This document shows, piece by piece, positions 27,378-38,226 of a stretch of DNA of 55,910 bases; position 1 is the first letter of the stretch; each line of letters starts with the position of its first letter. Location of the stretch: the NCBI GenBank assembly GCA_031261785.1, contig JAISIZ010000088.1, positions 1 through 55,910 of the forward strand, read 5' to 3'. Position numbers and translations under genes: made by a program. A model generated the notes under the pieces. That model was not told the DNA's origin. It searched no databases and worked only from the letters and a program-made list of their open reading frames with translations. The stretch is from Mediterranea sp. (in: CFB group bacteria) (GTDB lineage: Bacteria > Bacteroidota > Bacteroidia > Bacteroidales > Bacteroidaceae).

Positions 27378-28571
27378 ATGTACGGTAAAATGCAAGAATT
27401 CCTGGGCCAGACACTGGCCGAGATCAAGGAAGCCGGACTCTACAAAGAGGAACGGCTCATCGAGAGTGCCCAGCAAGCGGCGATCGCCGTTAAAGGGCAG
27501 GAAGTGCTCAACTTCTGCGCAAACAACTACTTGGGCCTGTCCAACCACCCCCGACTCATCAAGGCGGCCACGGAGGCCATGAGCCGTCGAGGCTACGGCA
27601 TGTCGTCCGTCCGCTTCATCTGCGGCACGCAGGATATCCACAAGGAGCTGGAAGCGGCCATATCCGACTACTTCCGCACGGAGGATACCATCCTCTACGC
27701 CGCCTGCTTCGACGCCAATGGCGGCGTGTTCGAACCACTCTTCACCGAGGAGGACGCCATCATCTCCGATTCGCTGAACCATGCCTCCATCATCGACGGC
27801 GTGCGCCTCTGCAAGGCCAAGCGCTATCGTTACGCCAACGCCGACATGGGCGAGCTGGAGAAATGTCTGCAGGAAGCGCAAGCCCAACGGTTCCGCATCG
27901 TGGTGACCGACGGCGTGTTCTCCATGGATGGCAACGTGGCGCCGATAGATCGGATCTGCGACCTGGCCGAGCGGTACGACGCCCTCGTGATGGTGGACGA
28001 ATCGCATTCGGCCGGCGTAGTGGGCGCCACCGGCCATGGCGTGAGCGAGCTGTATGGCACATACGGGCGGGTAGACATCTACACGGGCACGCTGGGCAAG
28101 TCGTTCGGCGGCGCGCTGGGTGGCTTCACCACCGGACGCAAGGAGATCATCGACCTGCTCCGCCAGCGCAGCCGTCCCTACCTCTTCTCCAACTCCCTGG
28201 CTCCCGGCATCGTGGGCGCCAGCATCGAAGTGTTCAAGATGCTCAAGGAGAGCGACGCCCTGCACGACAAGCTGATGGAGAACGTCGACTACTTCCGCGA
28301 CCGCATGACGGCGGCCGGCTTCGACATCAAGCCCACGCAAAGCGCCATCTGCGCCGTGATGCTCTACGACGCCAAGCTGTCGCAAGTCTACGCCGCCCGT
28401 ATGCAGGAAGAGGGCATCTACGTCACCGGGTTCTACTACCCCGTGGTCCCCAAGGACCAGGCACGCATCCGCGTACAGCTCTCCGCCGCGCACGAGCGCG
28501 AACATCTCGACAAGTGCATAGCCGCCTTCATCAAGGTGGGCAAGGAGCTGGGAATAAAAATTAGGGATTAA
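27378..28571 (+). CDS. kbl: glycine C-acetyltransferase (2-amino-3-ketobutyrate CoA ligase)
   Basis: A 397-residue PLP enzyme of the alpha-oxoamine synthase family. Conserved parts are NNYLGLSNHPRL, VRFICGTQ, VDESHSAG (Asp207) and TGTLGKSFGG with the PLP Lys241. It cleaves 2-amino-3-ketobutyrate with CoA to glycine and acetyl-CoA in threonine breakdown. The partner threonine dehydrogenase is not next to it. Serine palmitoyltransferase belongs to the same family and is about the same length, but the overall wording fits Kbl better. The gene stands alone between a divergent GSCFA gene and the repeat region before guaB. Confidence 0.9.
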   Translation: MYGKMQEFLGQTLAEIKEAGLYKEERLIESAQQAAIAVKGQEVLNFCANNYLGLSNHPRLIKAATEAMSRRGYGMSSVRFICGTQDIHKELEAAISDYFRTEDTILYAACFDANGGVFEPLFTEEDAIISDSLNHASIIDGVRLCKAKRYRYANADMGELEKCLQEAQAQRFRIVVTDGVFSMDGNVAPIDRICDLAERYDALVMVDESHSAGVVGATGHGVSELYGTYGRVDIYTGTLGKSFGGALGGFTTGRKEIIDLLRQRSRPYLFSNSLAPGIVGASIEVFKMLKESDALHDKLMENVDYFRDRMTAAGFDIKPTQSAICAVMLYDAKLSQVYAARMQEEGIYVTGFYYPVVPKDQARIRVQLSAAHEREHLDKCIAAFIKVGKELGIKIRD

Positions 28572-28776
28572 GAATTAGGGATTGATAATAAAGAATTGAG
28601 TGCGGGTTCGCTGCCAGATCGTGGACTGGATGGCGGATCCGCATTCACGTTTTTGTGTGAGCCGACAATTATATAAAGACACAAGAACCGCACGTGGCTT
28701 GTGTATCTGGATGTTTTTGCCGAAGATTTGACCATGCCGTTTAAGCGGGACATCAACTGCTCCACGCGAATCCCTC
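28572..28776. other. kbl 3' spacer with imperfect hairpin
   Basis: It begins with the low-complexity text ATTAGGGATT repeated, then an imperfect inverted pair around GTGCGGGTTCGC and GCGGATCCGCA (about 28601-28647) that may end the kbl transcript. No gene is seen. Confidence 0.4.
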
Positions 28777-29008
28777 ATGCTATCCGCGAGAAAGCCTCGC
28801 GGCTTCGCGACACGTTCATGCTATCCGCGCGAGGGGTTCGCAAAGCTGATAAGTGCCCATGCTGTCCACATGAGGAGTTCGCGAAATAGGTAAATGTCCA
28901 TGCTGTCCGCACGAAGGGTTCGCGGAGCCGATAAGTGTCCATGTTGTCCGCGCGAAGGATTCGCGGAGCCGATAGAGGCCCGTGCAATCCGCATGAGGAG
29001 TTCGCGGT
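28777..29008. repeat. six degenerate 41-bp tandem repeats before guaB
   Basis: Units start at 28777, 28818, 28859, 28900, 28941 and 28982, exactly 41 bases apart; the last is partial. Shared parts are ATGctgTCCGC near the start and GAGGAGTTCGCGG or a close variant in the middle. Because 41 is not a multiple of three, any frame through the array shifts with each unit; the open minus-strand frames crossing it are judged noncoding. Copies differ by 5-10 bases, so the array is old. No unique spacers separate the units. Confidence 0.85.
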
Positions 29009-29203
29009 CTTGGATATTCGTTTTTCTGTGGACACGGGGACTTCTCGTTTCACGCGGGTTTTCATGAAGGAAAAAACCACGACCAAGATTTGGAAAAACG
29101 ACCACAGTGACTCTGTATACCCTGAATCCTTCCGTGCGAAGAAGTTTTTTGAGCCATACCTCAAAAAATGTCCCTTTCCTTTTTCCGCTTTGGATAAAAG
29201 CCG

Positions 29204-29211
29204 TATATTTG
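29204..29211 (+). promoter_or_regulatory. guaB promoter -7 box
   Basis: TATATTTG matches TANNTTTG and is followed by a 5' leader of about 20 bases to the guaB ATG at 29240. A clear -33 TTTG is not visible at the ideal distance. Confidence 0.6.
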
Positions 29212-29221
29212 CACGCAATAA

Positions 29222-30718
<1,497 letters not shown>

Positions 30719-30751
30719 AGTACGGCGGCACATCAGACTTAAACATCTTCT

Positions 30752-31930
30752 ATGACACGGATAGCCAGAACTTTGATCGATGCGTCTGCGCTATTCGTGT
30801 CTTTTTTTGTGTTCGCTATCCCCGCACCCGCCCAAGAAAGGGAGACGTCGCCGCTCTGGCGACAGAAAGTGGAGGCAGCCCGTGCCATCGGGATAGACAC
30901 CACGGCGGCCTTCCGGAAACGACAAGCCGCCCACCGCGAGGCATTGCTGTGCTCCCGCCTGGCCGACCTCAGGACGACCGAGACGGACGACATCCCCCGC
31001 AAGCGCGTACGAATCCTCCAGATTCTTCGCCGACTGCCCCAACACATCGGTTCCGTGCGGCTCGAACGCGAGAAAGCCGCGATGGATTCGCTCTACCAAA
31101 CGCTCGGGGGAGCCGACGACGCCACTTACCTCCGTTTGGCAAAGAGCCACTCCGACGATACGTGCAGCCAATGGATCGCCCCCGCCGAGACCGTGGCCGA
31201 GGTCGAACGGGTGGCGTTCGCCCTACGGCCCGGAGAGGTGTCGCCACCGTTCCTCAGCCCCGAGGGCATCCATATCGTGAAGCTGCTGGAACGCGAAAGC
31301 CCATCGGCCCGCCACGCCGAGGAAGGGATAGCGCCCGCCACGGTGGAACGGCTGAAGGCGAAACACCACTACTTGCCCCAAGCCGACGCCATGGCGGAGG
31401 CACGCCAGACAGGGCACACGGAGCAGACGCTGTTCACTATCGACGGCCGTCCCTATTCGGGCGCGCTGTTCGACAAATTCAGTTCCTCACATCCGCGGCC
31501 GGCAAGCTGGAGACTCGACGCTTTCGTGCTCAAGTCGTTGCTGGACGCCGAGCGTGACGCCCTGGAGAACCAAGATCCCGAGTTCCTCCAGACCTTGCGG
31601 ACAGCCGACGAGAAGTACTTGGTAGACGAAGTGACAAGGATAAAGGTCGAAGAACCCGCCGAGAACGACCATGCGGGACAAGCCGATTACTTCCGCCGAT
31701 ACATCAAGGATTACCCGCTGAACAAAAAAACGGCCAAACGCGTGAAGAAGCTGTTGAAGAAACGGTCTAAGACAAAATGGGAAGAGGCGCTCGCCGAAAC
31801 ACTTCCAGAGGCCGAAGCCAAGGCCGTGGCCCGGCAAGTGCGGAAAGACTACCGCGCCTTCCTGGCAGCGCGCTGGGAGCTGGAGCTGGAAAAGGAGACC
31901 AAGGACGGAAAGCGCCAACGCAGACTTTAA
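30752..31930 (+). CDS. secreted parvulin-like peptidyl-prolyl isomerase
   Basis: A 392-residue protein with a Sec signal ending near PAPAQ. A parvulin-type region at about 118-185 contains RPGEVSPPFLSPEGIHIVKLLE, the usual rotamase end. The C-terminal region has a very basic stretch (NKKTAKRVKKLLKKRSK). It is probably a periplasmic chaperone or foldase for outer-membrane proteins, and it sits ahead of a second SurA-like gene and surA. Key rotamase residues could not all be placed, so activity may be reduced. Confidence 0.75.
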   Translation: MTRIARTLIDASALFVSFFVFAIPAPAQERETSPLWRQKVEAARAIGIDTTAAFRKRQAAHREALLCSRLADLRTTETDDIPRKRVRILQILRRLPQHIGSVRLEREKAAMDSLYQTLGGADDATYLRLAKSHSDDTCSQWIAPAETVAEVERVAFALRPGEVSPPFLSPEGIHIVKLLERESPSARHAEEGIAPATVERLKAKHHYLPQADAMAEARQTGHTEQTLFTIDGRPYSGALFDKFSSSHPRPASWRLDAFVLKSLLDAERDALENQDPEFLQTLRTADEKYLVDEVTRIKVEEPAENDHAGQADYFRRYIKDYPLNKKTAKRVKKLLKKRSKTKWEEALAETLPEAEAKAVARQVRKDYRAFLAARWELELEKETKDGKRQRRL

Positions 31931-31967
31931 AAACCGTTAATAATAACAGGCGTAACCGATTAATCAC

Positions 31968-31975
31968 TATCTTCG
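31968..31975 (+). promoter_or_regulatory. candidate promoter before SurA-like lipoprotein gene
   Basis: TATCTTCG resembles the -7 box TANNTTTG with one change and lies 29 bases before the ATG at 32005. The 74-base gap after the foldase gene leaves room for a promoter that would also serve surA. Confidence 0.4.
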
Positions 31976-32004
31976 TCCCTTAAATAAATAGATTTCACCA
32001 GCGA

Positions 32005-32850
32005 ATGCGTAAAATCACTCTCTTATTCGTAGTCCTACTCGGCTGTACGGCATGCAAGGGCACGTACGACCACAAGGGCAAAACTCCCTTGGTAGAGGTG
32101 AACAATCATTTCCTATATAAAGAAGATTTGGCGGCCGTGCTCCCCGACGGACTGTCGAGGACGGACAGCGTCGAATTCGTGGAACGCTACGTCCGCGGAT
32201 GGTTGGAGGAGACGCTGCTGTACGACAAGGCCGAAAAAAACATTCCCGACAACGCCGAGATCGACAAGCTGGTAGAGAACTACCGCAAGGCACTCATCAT
32301 GCACATTTACCAGCAGGCGCTCATCAGCCAGCAAGTGACCAACGACATCCCCGAGCAAGAGATAGCCGACTATTACGAGCGAAACAAGCAAGTGTTCCGC
32401 CTCACCTCACCTATGCTCAAGGGATTGTTCATCAAAGTCCCTCTCACCGCCCCGCGCCTGAACGACGTGAGGCGATGGTATAAGGCACGGACGCCCGAGG
32501 CCGTGGATCATTTGGAGAAATACAACCTGCAAAACGGAGTGAAGTACGCCTATTTCTACGACCACTGGATACCCGCCACCGACGTGGTCGACCTGTTGCC
32601 ACTCAACGTGCCCTCGCCCGAAACATACGTCGGCCAACGGCGACAGGTGGAATTGAAGGACACCGCCTTCTACTACTTCCTCGACGTTAGCGACTACCGC
32701 GGAACGGGCGAAGAGAAACCCTACGAGGCGGCACAGGAAGAGGTGAAAGAGTTGCTGGTGAACCAGAAACGCGTGCGCTTCATGGACGGGGTGAAAGAAG
32801 ACCTCTACCAGCAGGCGGTGAAGAATAAAGAAATTATATACAACAATTAA
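32005..32850 (+). CDS. SurA-like lipoprotein (peptidyl-prolyl isomerase relative)
   Basis: 281 residues with a lipoprotein signal (lipobox CTAC near residue 16). The sequence after it, LVEVNNHFLYKEDL, and the helical SurA-N-like part, with IPEQEIADYYERNKQVF at about 114-130, follow the pattern of PpiC/SurA chaperones. The segment after that lacks a clear parvulin active site. It ends 9 bases before surA, so the two are surely co-expressed. A role as partner chaperone in outer-membrane protein assembly is inferred. Confidence 0.75.
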   Translation: MRKITLLFVVLLGCTACKGTYDHKGKTPLVEVNNHFLYKEDLAAVLPDGLSRTDSVEFVERYVRGWLEETLLYDKAEKNIPDNAEIDKLVENYRKALIMHIYQQALISQQVTNDIPEQEIADYYERNKQVFRLTSPMLKGLFIKVPLTAPRLNDVRRWYKARTPEAVDHLEKYNLQNGVKYAYFYDHWIPATDVVDLLPLNVPSPETYVGQRRQVELKDTAFYYFLDVSDYRGTGEEKPYEAAQEEVKELLVNQKRVRFMDGVKEDLYQQAVKNKEIIYNN

Positions 32851-32859
32851 ATACCAAGA

Positions 32860-34242
32860 ATGAAGAAGTTTGTAAGCTTTAGATTTGTAGCGGCCATACT
32901 CCTGGCCACGTTGGCCGGTACGGCGACACGCGCGCAGGACAACGTGATCGACAAGGTAGTGTGGGTAGTGGGCGACGAGGCTATCCTGAAGTCGGAGGTG
33001 GAAGAACTCCGGTTGGACCGACTGGCCAACGGGATGAAGATAGATGGCGACCCGTACTGCGTCCTCCCCGAGGAGATAGCCATACAGAAGCTCTTCCTGC
33101 ACCAGGCGAAATTGGACAGTATCAACGCGAACGAGGCTGAGGTTATCCAAGAGGTGGATTTTCGAATGAATATGTATCTCCAAAACATTGGCTCGAGGGA
33201 GAAAATGGAGGAGTACTTCAACAAGACGTACTCGCAGATTCGCGAGCAAGTCCGCGAATCGACACGCGACGGGCTGACAGTGAAGGATATGCAGCTGAAG
33301 ATCGTGGGCGACATCAAGGTCACCCCTTCCGAGGTGCGACGCTACTTCAGCAACCTGCCGCCCGACAGCATACCCTACGTGCCCACGCAGGTGGAGGTGC
33401 AGATCATCACCTTGCATCCCAAGATACCCATCAGCGAGATCGATGCCGTGAAGCAACGGCTGCGCGAGATGACCGACCGCGTGAACCGGGGTGAGACTGA
33501 CTTCGCCACGCTGGCACGCTCCTACTCCGAGGACAGAAACTCGGCCAGGAAGGGCGGAGAGATGGGCTTCTACGGACGAGGCTCGCTCGATCCCGCCTAC
33601 GCCAACGTGGCCTTCAGCCTCAACGACCCCAAGAAGATATCGAAGATCGTGGAATCGGAATACGGCTTCCACATCATACAGCTCATCGAGAAGCGGGGCG
33701 ACCGGGTCAACACCCGACACATCCTGCTCCGTCCGTACGTGCCCGAGGCCGAGATGACGGCATCGATCCAGCGATTGGATTCCATCGCTGACGACATACG
33801 GGCCGACAAGTTCACGTTCGACGTGGCCGCGGCGGCCATCTCGCAGGACAAGGACACCCGCAACAACCACGGATTGATGGTGAACTACAACCCGCAGACC
33901 AGGATCTCCACCTCGCGCTTCGAACTACAGGACCTGCCGCAGGACGTGGCCAAGGTGGTGAACACGATGAACGTGGGCGAGATATCGAAAGCCTTCCATA
34001 TGGTGAACGAGAAGGACGGCAAAGAGGTGTGTGCCATCGTGAAGCTCAAGTCGAAAATCAGTGGACACAAGGCCACTATCTCCGAGGACTACCAAGCGCT
34101 GAAGGACATCGTGCTCAACAAGAGGCGCGAAGAGGTGCTGCTCAAGTGGATAAAAGAGAAGCAGAAGAGCACCTACGTACGCATAGACCCCGACTGGCAG
34201 AAGTGCGAATTCAAGTATCCGGGATGGGTGCGGGCAAACTGA
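32860..34242 (+). CDS. surA: periplasmic chaperone / peptidyl-prolyl isomerase SurA
   Basis: A 460-residue protein with a signal peptide (cut near TRAQ). The N-terminal SurA chaperone domain holds VVGDEAILKSEVEELRLDR. Two parvulin domains follow: the first at about 180-280 with FATLARSYSEDRNSARKGGE and FGFHI-like YGFHIIQLIE, the second at about 285-390 with RHILLRP. It escorts outer-membrane proteins to the BAM machinery. It is the third foldase-type gene in a row, followed by the OstA-like gene after a short gap, a set that all serves outer-membrane biogenesis. Confidence 0.92.
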   Translation: MKKFVSFRFVAAILLATLAGTATRAQDNVIDKVVWVVGDEAILKSEVEELRLDRLANGMKIDGDPYCVLPEEIAIQKLFLHQAKLDSINANEAEVIQEVDFRMNMYLQNIGSREKMEEYFNKTYSQIREQVRESTRDGLTVKDMQLKIVGDIKVTPSEVRRYFSNLPPDSIPYVPTQVEVQIITLHPKIPISEIDAVKQRLREMTDRVNRGETDFATLARSYSEDRNSARKGGEMGFYGRGSLDPAYANVAFSLNDPKKISKIVESEYGFHIIQLIEKRGDRVNTRHILLRPYVPEAEMTASIQRLDSIADDIRADKFTFDVAAAAISQDKDTRNNHGLMVNYNPQTRISTSRFELQDLPQDVAKVVNTMNVGEISKAFHMVNEKDGKEVCAIVKLKSKISGHKATISEDYQALKDIVLNKRREEVLLKWIKEKQKSTYVRIDPDWQKCEFKYPGWVRAN

Positions 34243-34270
34243 CGAACGGAAAAACTCGCGAGTAGTGGAT

Positions 34271-35920
34271 ATGCCAAGACAAGGGATGAACAACGGACAC
34301 AACGGGCATAAGTGGCTTTTCGGCGCCTTCCTGTGCCTCTTCGCCATCTCCATCGCCGCACAGGTCGACCCCGGCAAGCAACCGGCCAAGAAGACAAAAG
34401 TCTACCTGCTCCACGCCGACATAGGCAAGAGCGACAAGAGGCAACGCCCCGACGTGCAGGTGCTGATAGGCAACGTCAAGCTGCGGCACGACAGCATGTA
34501 CATGTACTGCGACAGCGCGCTCATCTTCGAGAACACCAACTCCGTGGAGGCTTTCAGCAACGTGCGCATGGAGCAGGGCGACACCCTCTTCATCTATGGC
34601 GACTACCTCTACTACGACGGATCCACGCAGATCGCGCAGCTGCGCAACAACGTGAAGATGATCAACCGCAACACGACCCTGCTGACCGACAGCCTGAACT
34701 ACGACCGCCTCTACGACCTCGGCTACTACTTCGAGGGAGGAACGCTCATGGACGAGGAGAATGTGCTCACCTCCGACTGGGGCGAGTACAGCCCGGCCAC
34801 CAAGCAATCGGTGTTCAACCACGAGGTGAAGCTGGTCAACCCCAAGTTCGTGCTCACCTCCGACACCTTACGCTACAACACCCTCAGCAAGATCGCCGTC
34901 ATACTCGGCCCGTCGGACATCGTGAGCGACAACAACCACATCTACTCCGAACGGGGGACGTACAACACCCTGACCGAGCAGGCCGAGCTGCTGGACCGAT
35001 CCGTCCTCACCAACGAAGGCAAGAAACTGGTGGGCGACAGCCTCTTCTACGACCGGCAAAAGGGATACGGAGAGGCGTTCGACAACGTGCGCATGACCGA
35101 CACCACGAACAAGAACATGCTCACCGGCGACTACTGCTTCTACAACGAGCTGACCGATTCGGCCTTCGCCACCAAGCGTGCCGTGGCCATCGACTACTCG
35201 CAGGGCGACAGCCTCTATATGCACGGCGACAGTATGCTGATGGTGAGCCGCAACCTCAACACCGACTCGCTGTACCGGCTGATGAAGACCTACCACCGCG
35301 TACGCATGTACCGCACCGACGTGCAGGGCGTGTGCGACTCGCTGGTGTACAACTCCAAGGATTCGTGCCTCACCATGTACGGCGACCCCGTGCTATGGAA
35401 CGCCGGACAGCAGGTGCTCGGCGAACGGATAGAAATCTTCATGAACGACAGCACCATCGATTGGGCGCACATCATCAACCAAGCCCTCACGGTGGAGCAA
35501 AAAGACACCGTGCACTATAATCAGGTGTCGGGACAGGAGATGAAGTTCTTCTTCACCGACGGCGAGATGCGACGGGTAGAGGTGACCGGCAACGTGCTGA
35601 TGGGCATCTACGCCGAGGAGAAAGACAGCACCATGACCGGATACAACTCCAGCGAGGGTAGCGTGCTCCACATCTTCCTCAAGAACAGGAAGATGGAAAG
35701 GGCCAAGCTGATAGGCAAGTCGAACGGCAACTTCTACCCCATGAACCAGATACCGGGCGACAAGCTGCGGCTGCCCACATTCGCCTGGTTCGACTATATA
35801 CGGCCCACAAGCAAGGAGGATATCTTCAACTGGCGGCCCAAGAAAGCCGAGGACCAGCTGAAGCCAACCACCGAGAAGCGGCCGCAGAATGTGGACAAAC
35901 GAGATCTTATCAATATGTAG
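34271..35920 (+). CDS. OstA-like (LptA/LptD-N family) outer-membrane biogenesis protein
   Basis: About 549 residues. The ATG at 34271 is preferred; GTG at 34265 and ATG at 34286 are alternatives that leave the signal peptide (LFGAFLCLFAISIAAQ) unchanged. The mature part consists of repeated beta-strand units such as GDTLFIYGDYLYYDG and NVLTSDWGEYSPATKQ, typical of the OstA/LptA beta-jellyroll. It should act in the periplasm in lipopolysaccharide transport. It lies in the surA to mutL gene group. Confidence 0.85.
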   Translation: MPRQGMNNGHNGHKWLFGAFLCLFAISIAAQVDPGKQPAKKTKVYLLHADIGKSDKRQRPDVQVLIGNVKLRHDSMYMYCDSALIFENTNSVEAFSNVRMEQGDTLFIYGDYLYYDGSTQIAQLRNNVKMINRNTTLLTDSLNYDRLYDLGYYFEGGTLMDEENVLTSDWGEYSPATKQSVFNHEVKLVNPKFVLTSDTLRYNTLSKIAVILGPSDIVSDNNHIYSERGTYNTLTEQAELLDRSVLTNEGKKLVGDSLFYDRQKGYGEAFDNVRMTDTTNKNMLTGDYCFYNELTDSAFATKRAVAIDYSQGDSLYMHGDSMLMVSRNLNTDSLYRLMKTYHRVRMYRTDVQGVCDSLVYNSKDSCLTMYGDPVLWNAGQQVLGERIEIFMNDSTIDWAHIINQALTVEQKDTVHYNQVSGQEMKFFFTDGEMRRVEVTGNVLMGIYAEEKDSTMTGYNSSEGSVLHIFLKNRKMERAKLIGKSNGNFYPMNQIPGDKLRLPTFAWFDYIRPTSKEDIFNWRPKKAEDQLKPTTEKRPQNVDKRDLINM

Positions 35921-35927
35921 AGCGCGT

Positions 35928-36227
35928 ATGGGAATGTTTAATTCAATGAGGAAACCGCGCGGCTTCCATCACGAGTACATCTACGTCGACGAGCGCAAAG
36001 AGAAGCTCGCCAAGATGGAGGAGGACGCCAAGCGCGAACTCGGGATGTTGCCCGAGAAAGAGTTCAGCCCCGAGGACATCAGGGGAAAATTCGTGGAAGC
36101 GACCACACACCTCCGACGCCGCAAGGCCAGCAAGCGCAAGCCTATCTCTTTCGGGGTGGCACTTATCGCCATCCTCCTGCTGATCCTGCTGTGGCGATAC
36201 CTCGCCACAGGGAATTGGGCATTTTGA
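35928..36227 (+). CDS. small single-pass membrane protein, unknown function
   Basis: 99 residues from the ATG at 35928, eight bases after the OstA-like stop. The sequence is charged and helical (DERKEKLAKMEEDAKRELG) up to about residue 70, then basic (RRRKASKRKP), then one membrane helix (FGVALIAILLLILLWRYL) near the C-terminus. This is the topology of a tail-anchored or N-in protein. It ends 25 bases before mutL. I recognise no named family; a conserved Bacteroidales hypothetical protein is likely. Confidence 0.7.
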   Translation: MGMFNSMRKPRGFHHEYIYVDERKEKLAKMEEDAKRELGMLPEKEFSPEDIRGKFVEATTHLRRRKASKRKPISFGVALIAILLLILLWRYLATGNWAF

Positions 36228-36252
36228 AGGAGCCTACTAAAAAAAGGAATAT

Positions 36253-38094
36253 ATGAGCGATATCATTCATTTATTGCCCGATTCGGTGGCCAACCAGATT
36301 GCCGCCGGCGAGGTGATACAGCGTCCGGCATCCGTCGTCAAGGAGCTGGTGGAGAACGCCATCGACGCCGAAGCAAAGCATATACATGTCCTCGTCGTCG
36401 ACGCGGGAAAGACCGAGATACAGATCATCGACGACGGAAAGGGAATGTCCGAGACCGACGCCCGCCTCTCCTTCGAGCGGCACGCCACCTCCAAAATCAA
36501 GGAGGCCGCCGACCTCTTCGCCCTGCGCACCATGGGATTCCGCGGGGAGGCTCTCGCCTCCATCGCCGCCGTGGCGCAGGTAGAGCTGAAGACGCGGCCT
36601 GAGACGGAGGAGCTGGGCACCAAGATCGTGATAGCCGGCTCCAAGGTCGAGAGCCAGGAGGCGGTATCGTGCGCCAAGGGGAGCAACTTCCTGGTGAAGA
36701 ACCTCTTTTTCAATGTCCCCGCACGGCGCAAGTTCCTCAAGGCCAACTCCACGGAGCAGAGCAACATCCTGGCCGAGTTCGAGCGCATCGCCTTGGTACA
36801 TCCCGACGTGGCTTTCACCCTACACAGCAACGACGCCGAGATGTTCAACCTGCCTGCCACGCCGTTGCGCCAACGCATCATGGGCATCTTCGGCAAAAAG
36901 CTCAACCAGCAACTGCTCAATATGGAGGTCGACACCACCATGGTGCGGATACAAGGCTACGTGGGAAAGCCCGAGACGGCCCGCAAGAAGGGCGCGCACC
37001 AATACTTCTTCGTCAACGGGCGCTATATGCGCCATCCTTACTTCCACAAGGCGGTGATGGAGGCCTACGAGCGATTGGTGCCCGAGGGAGAGCAGGTGTC
37101 CTACTTCATCTATTTCGAGATAGACCCCGCCAACATCGACGTGAACATACACCCCACCAAGACGGAGATAAAGTTTGAGAACGAGCAGGCCATCTGGCAG
37201 ATATTGGCCGCCACCGTCAAGGAGGCGTTGGGCAAGTTCAGCGCCATACCCTCCATCGATTTCGACACCGACGACATGCCCGACATTCCGGCTTACGACC
37301 CGCACATCCCCGCCACTCCGCCCAAGGTGCATGTCGACACCTCTTTCGACCCGTTCAAAAGCTCGGGAGGAGGAAGAGGAGAATACCACCGCGTCCCCAT
37401 TGAATGGGAAAGCCTGTACGGCGGACTGACCAAGCCCAGCAAGATGAACGGGCCGGAATCCGGGCCTGAACCCGAACCGGAATCTACACCCGAGCCGACG
37501 CTCTATGCCAACGAGGGCGAAGCGGTGAGTGCCGGGGAGTACTTGCAAATCAAGGGACGTTTTATCCTCACTTCCGTCAAGTCGGGCCTGATGTTCATCG
37601 ACCAGCACAGGGCGCACGTGCGGGTGTTGTTCGATCGCTACCTGGCACAGATCCAGAAGAAGCAGGGCGTGTCGCAAGGCGTGCTCTTCCCCGAGATCCT
37701 CCAGCTCCCCCCCTCGGAAGTGGCCATACTGGCCGGCATCCGCGACGACCTGGCCGCCGTGGGCTTCGACCTTAGCGACCTCGGTGGCGGAAGCTACGCC
37801 ATCAACGGCATCCCCGCCGGCATCGAGGGACTGCGTCCCGTGGAGCTGCTGCGCAACATGCTGCACACCGCCATGGAGAAAGGGAACGACGTGAAGGAGG
37901 AGATCCAGGGCATCCTTGCCCTTACGCTGGCACGCGCCTCGGCCATCGTCTACGGCCAAGTGTTGCGCACGGACGAGATGTCGGCGCTGGTCGACAGTCT
38001 CTTCGCCTGCCCGGCGCCCGGTTACACGCCCGACGGCAAGACGGTGCTCATCACCATCAAGGAGGAGGAGATCGAGAAACGATTCAGGAATTAG
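36253..38094 (+). CDS. mutL: DNA mismatch repair protein MutL
   Basis: A 613-residue protein. The N-terminal GHKL ATPase has [25 protein letters not shown] and HPTKTEIKF, with a variable Pro/Glu-rich linker at about 395-420 ([16 protein letters not shown]). In the C-terminal domain the usual endonuclease motif DQHA(X)2E(X)4E reads [12 protein letters not shown], with both glutamates replaced, and the usual ACPHGRP reads [11 protein letters not shown]. So ATPase and dimerisation functions look intact while nicking activity may be missing. It couples mismatch recognition by MutS to repair. It is last in the plus-strand group. Confidence 0.94.
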   Translation: MSDIIHLLPDSVANQIAAGEVIQRPASVVKELVENAIDAEAKHIHVLVVDAGKTEIQIIDDGKGMSETDARLSFERHATSKIKEAADLFALRTMGFRGEALASIAAVAQVELKTRPETEELGTKIVIAGSKVESQEAVSCAKGSNFLVKNLFFNVPARRKFLKANSTEQSNILAEFERIALVHPDVAFTLHSNDAEMFNLPATPLRQRIMGIFGKKLNQQLLNMEVDTTMVRIQGYVGKPETARKKGAHQYFFVNGRYMRHPYFHKAVMEAYERLVPEGEQVSYFIYFEIDPANIDVNIHPTKTEIKFENEQAIWQILAATVKEALGKFSAIPSIDFDTDDMPDIPAYDPHIPATPPKVHVDTSFDPFKSSGGGRGEYHRVPIEWESLYGGLTKPSKMNGPESGPEPEPESTPEPTLYANEGEAVSAGEYLQIKGRFILTSVKSGLMFIDQHRAHVRVLFDRYLAQIQKKQGVSQGVLFPEILQLPPSEVAILAGIRDDLAAVGFDLSDLGGGSYAINGIPAGIEGLRPVELLRNMLHTAMEKGNDVKEEIQGILALTLARASAIVYGQVLRTDEMSALVDSLFACPAPGYTPDGKTVLITIKEEEIEKRFRN

Positions 38095-38109
38095 TGGTTG
38101 GCGGGGGAA

Positions 38110-38202
38110 ACACCACAGAGGACACAGAGTTGCACAGAGTTTTTTCACGTAGTGATTGCAACGTGATGAAGACTCTGTGCAACTCTGTGTCCTCTGTGGT
38201 GT
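38110..38202. terminator. perfect 31-bp inverted repeat between mutL and tig
   Basis: The arm at 38110-38140 is perfectly inverted at 38172-38202, with a 31-base loop that itself pairs partly (CACGT/ACGTG). The core is ACACAGAGTTGCACAGAGT. It lies between the convergent genes mutL and tig and can end both transcripts. Confidence 0.75.
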
Positions 38203-38226
38203 CTCCTCGCCGCTAACCGGCGATCG

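Noticed and set aside
27351..28505. Long open frame antisense to kbl
   Set aside because: It mirrors the kbl codons; the protein is His/Val/Gly-rich without motifs, a usual by-product of GC-rich coding DNA. Similar antisense frames over guaB (29321-30733), murF-alr (24417-26198) and surA (32407-33870) were rejected for the same reason.
28777..29008. CRISPR array
   Set aside because: Units are contiguous and degenerate, with no conserved repeat and unique spacer pattern, and no cas genes are near. The array at 16295-16417 fails for the same reason.
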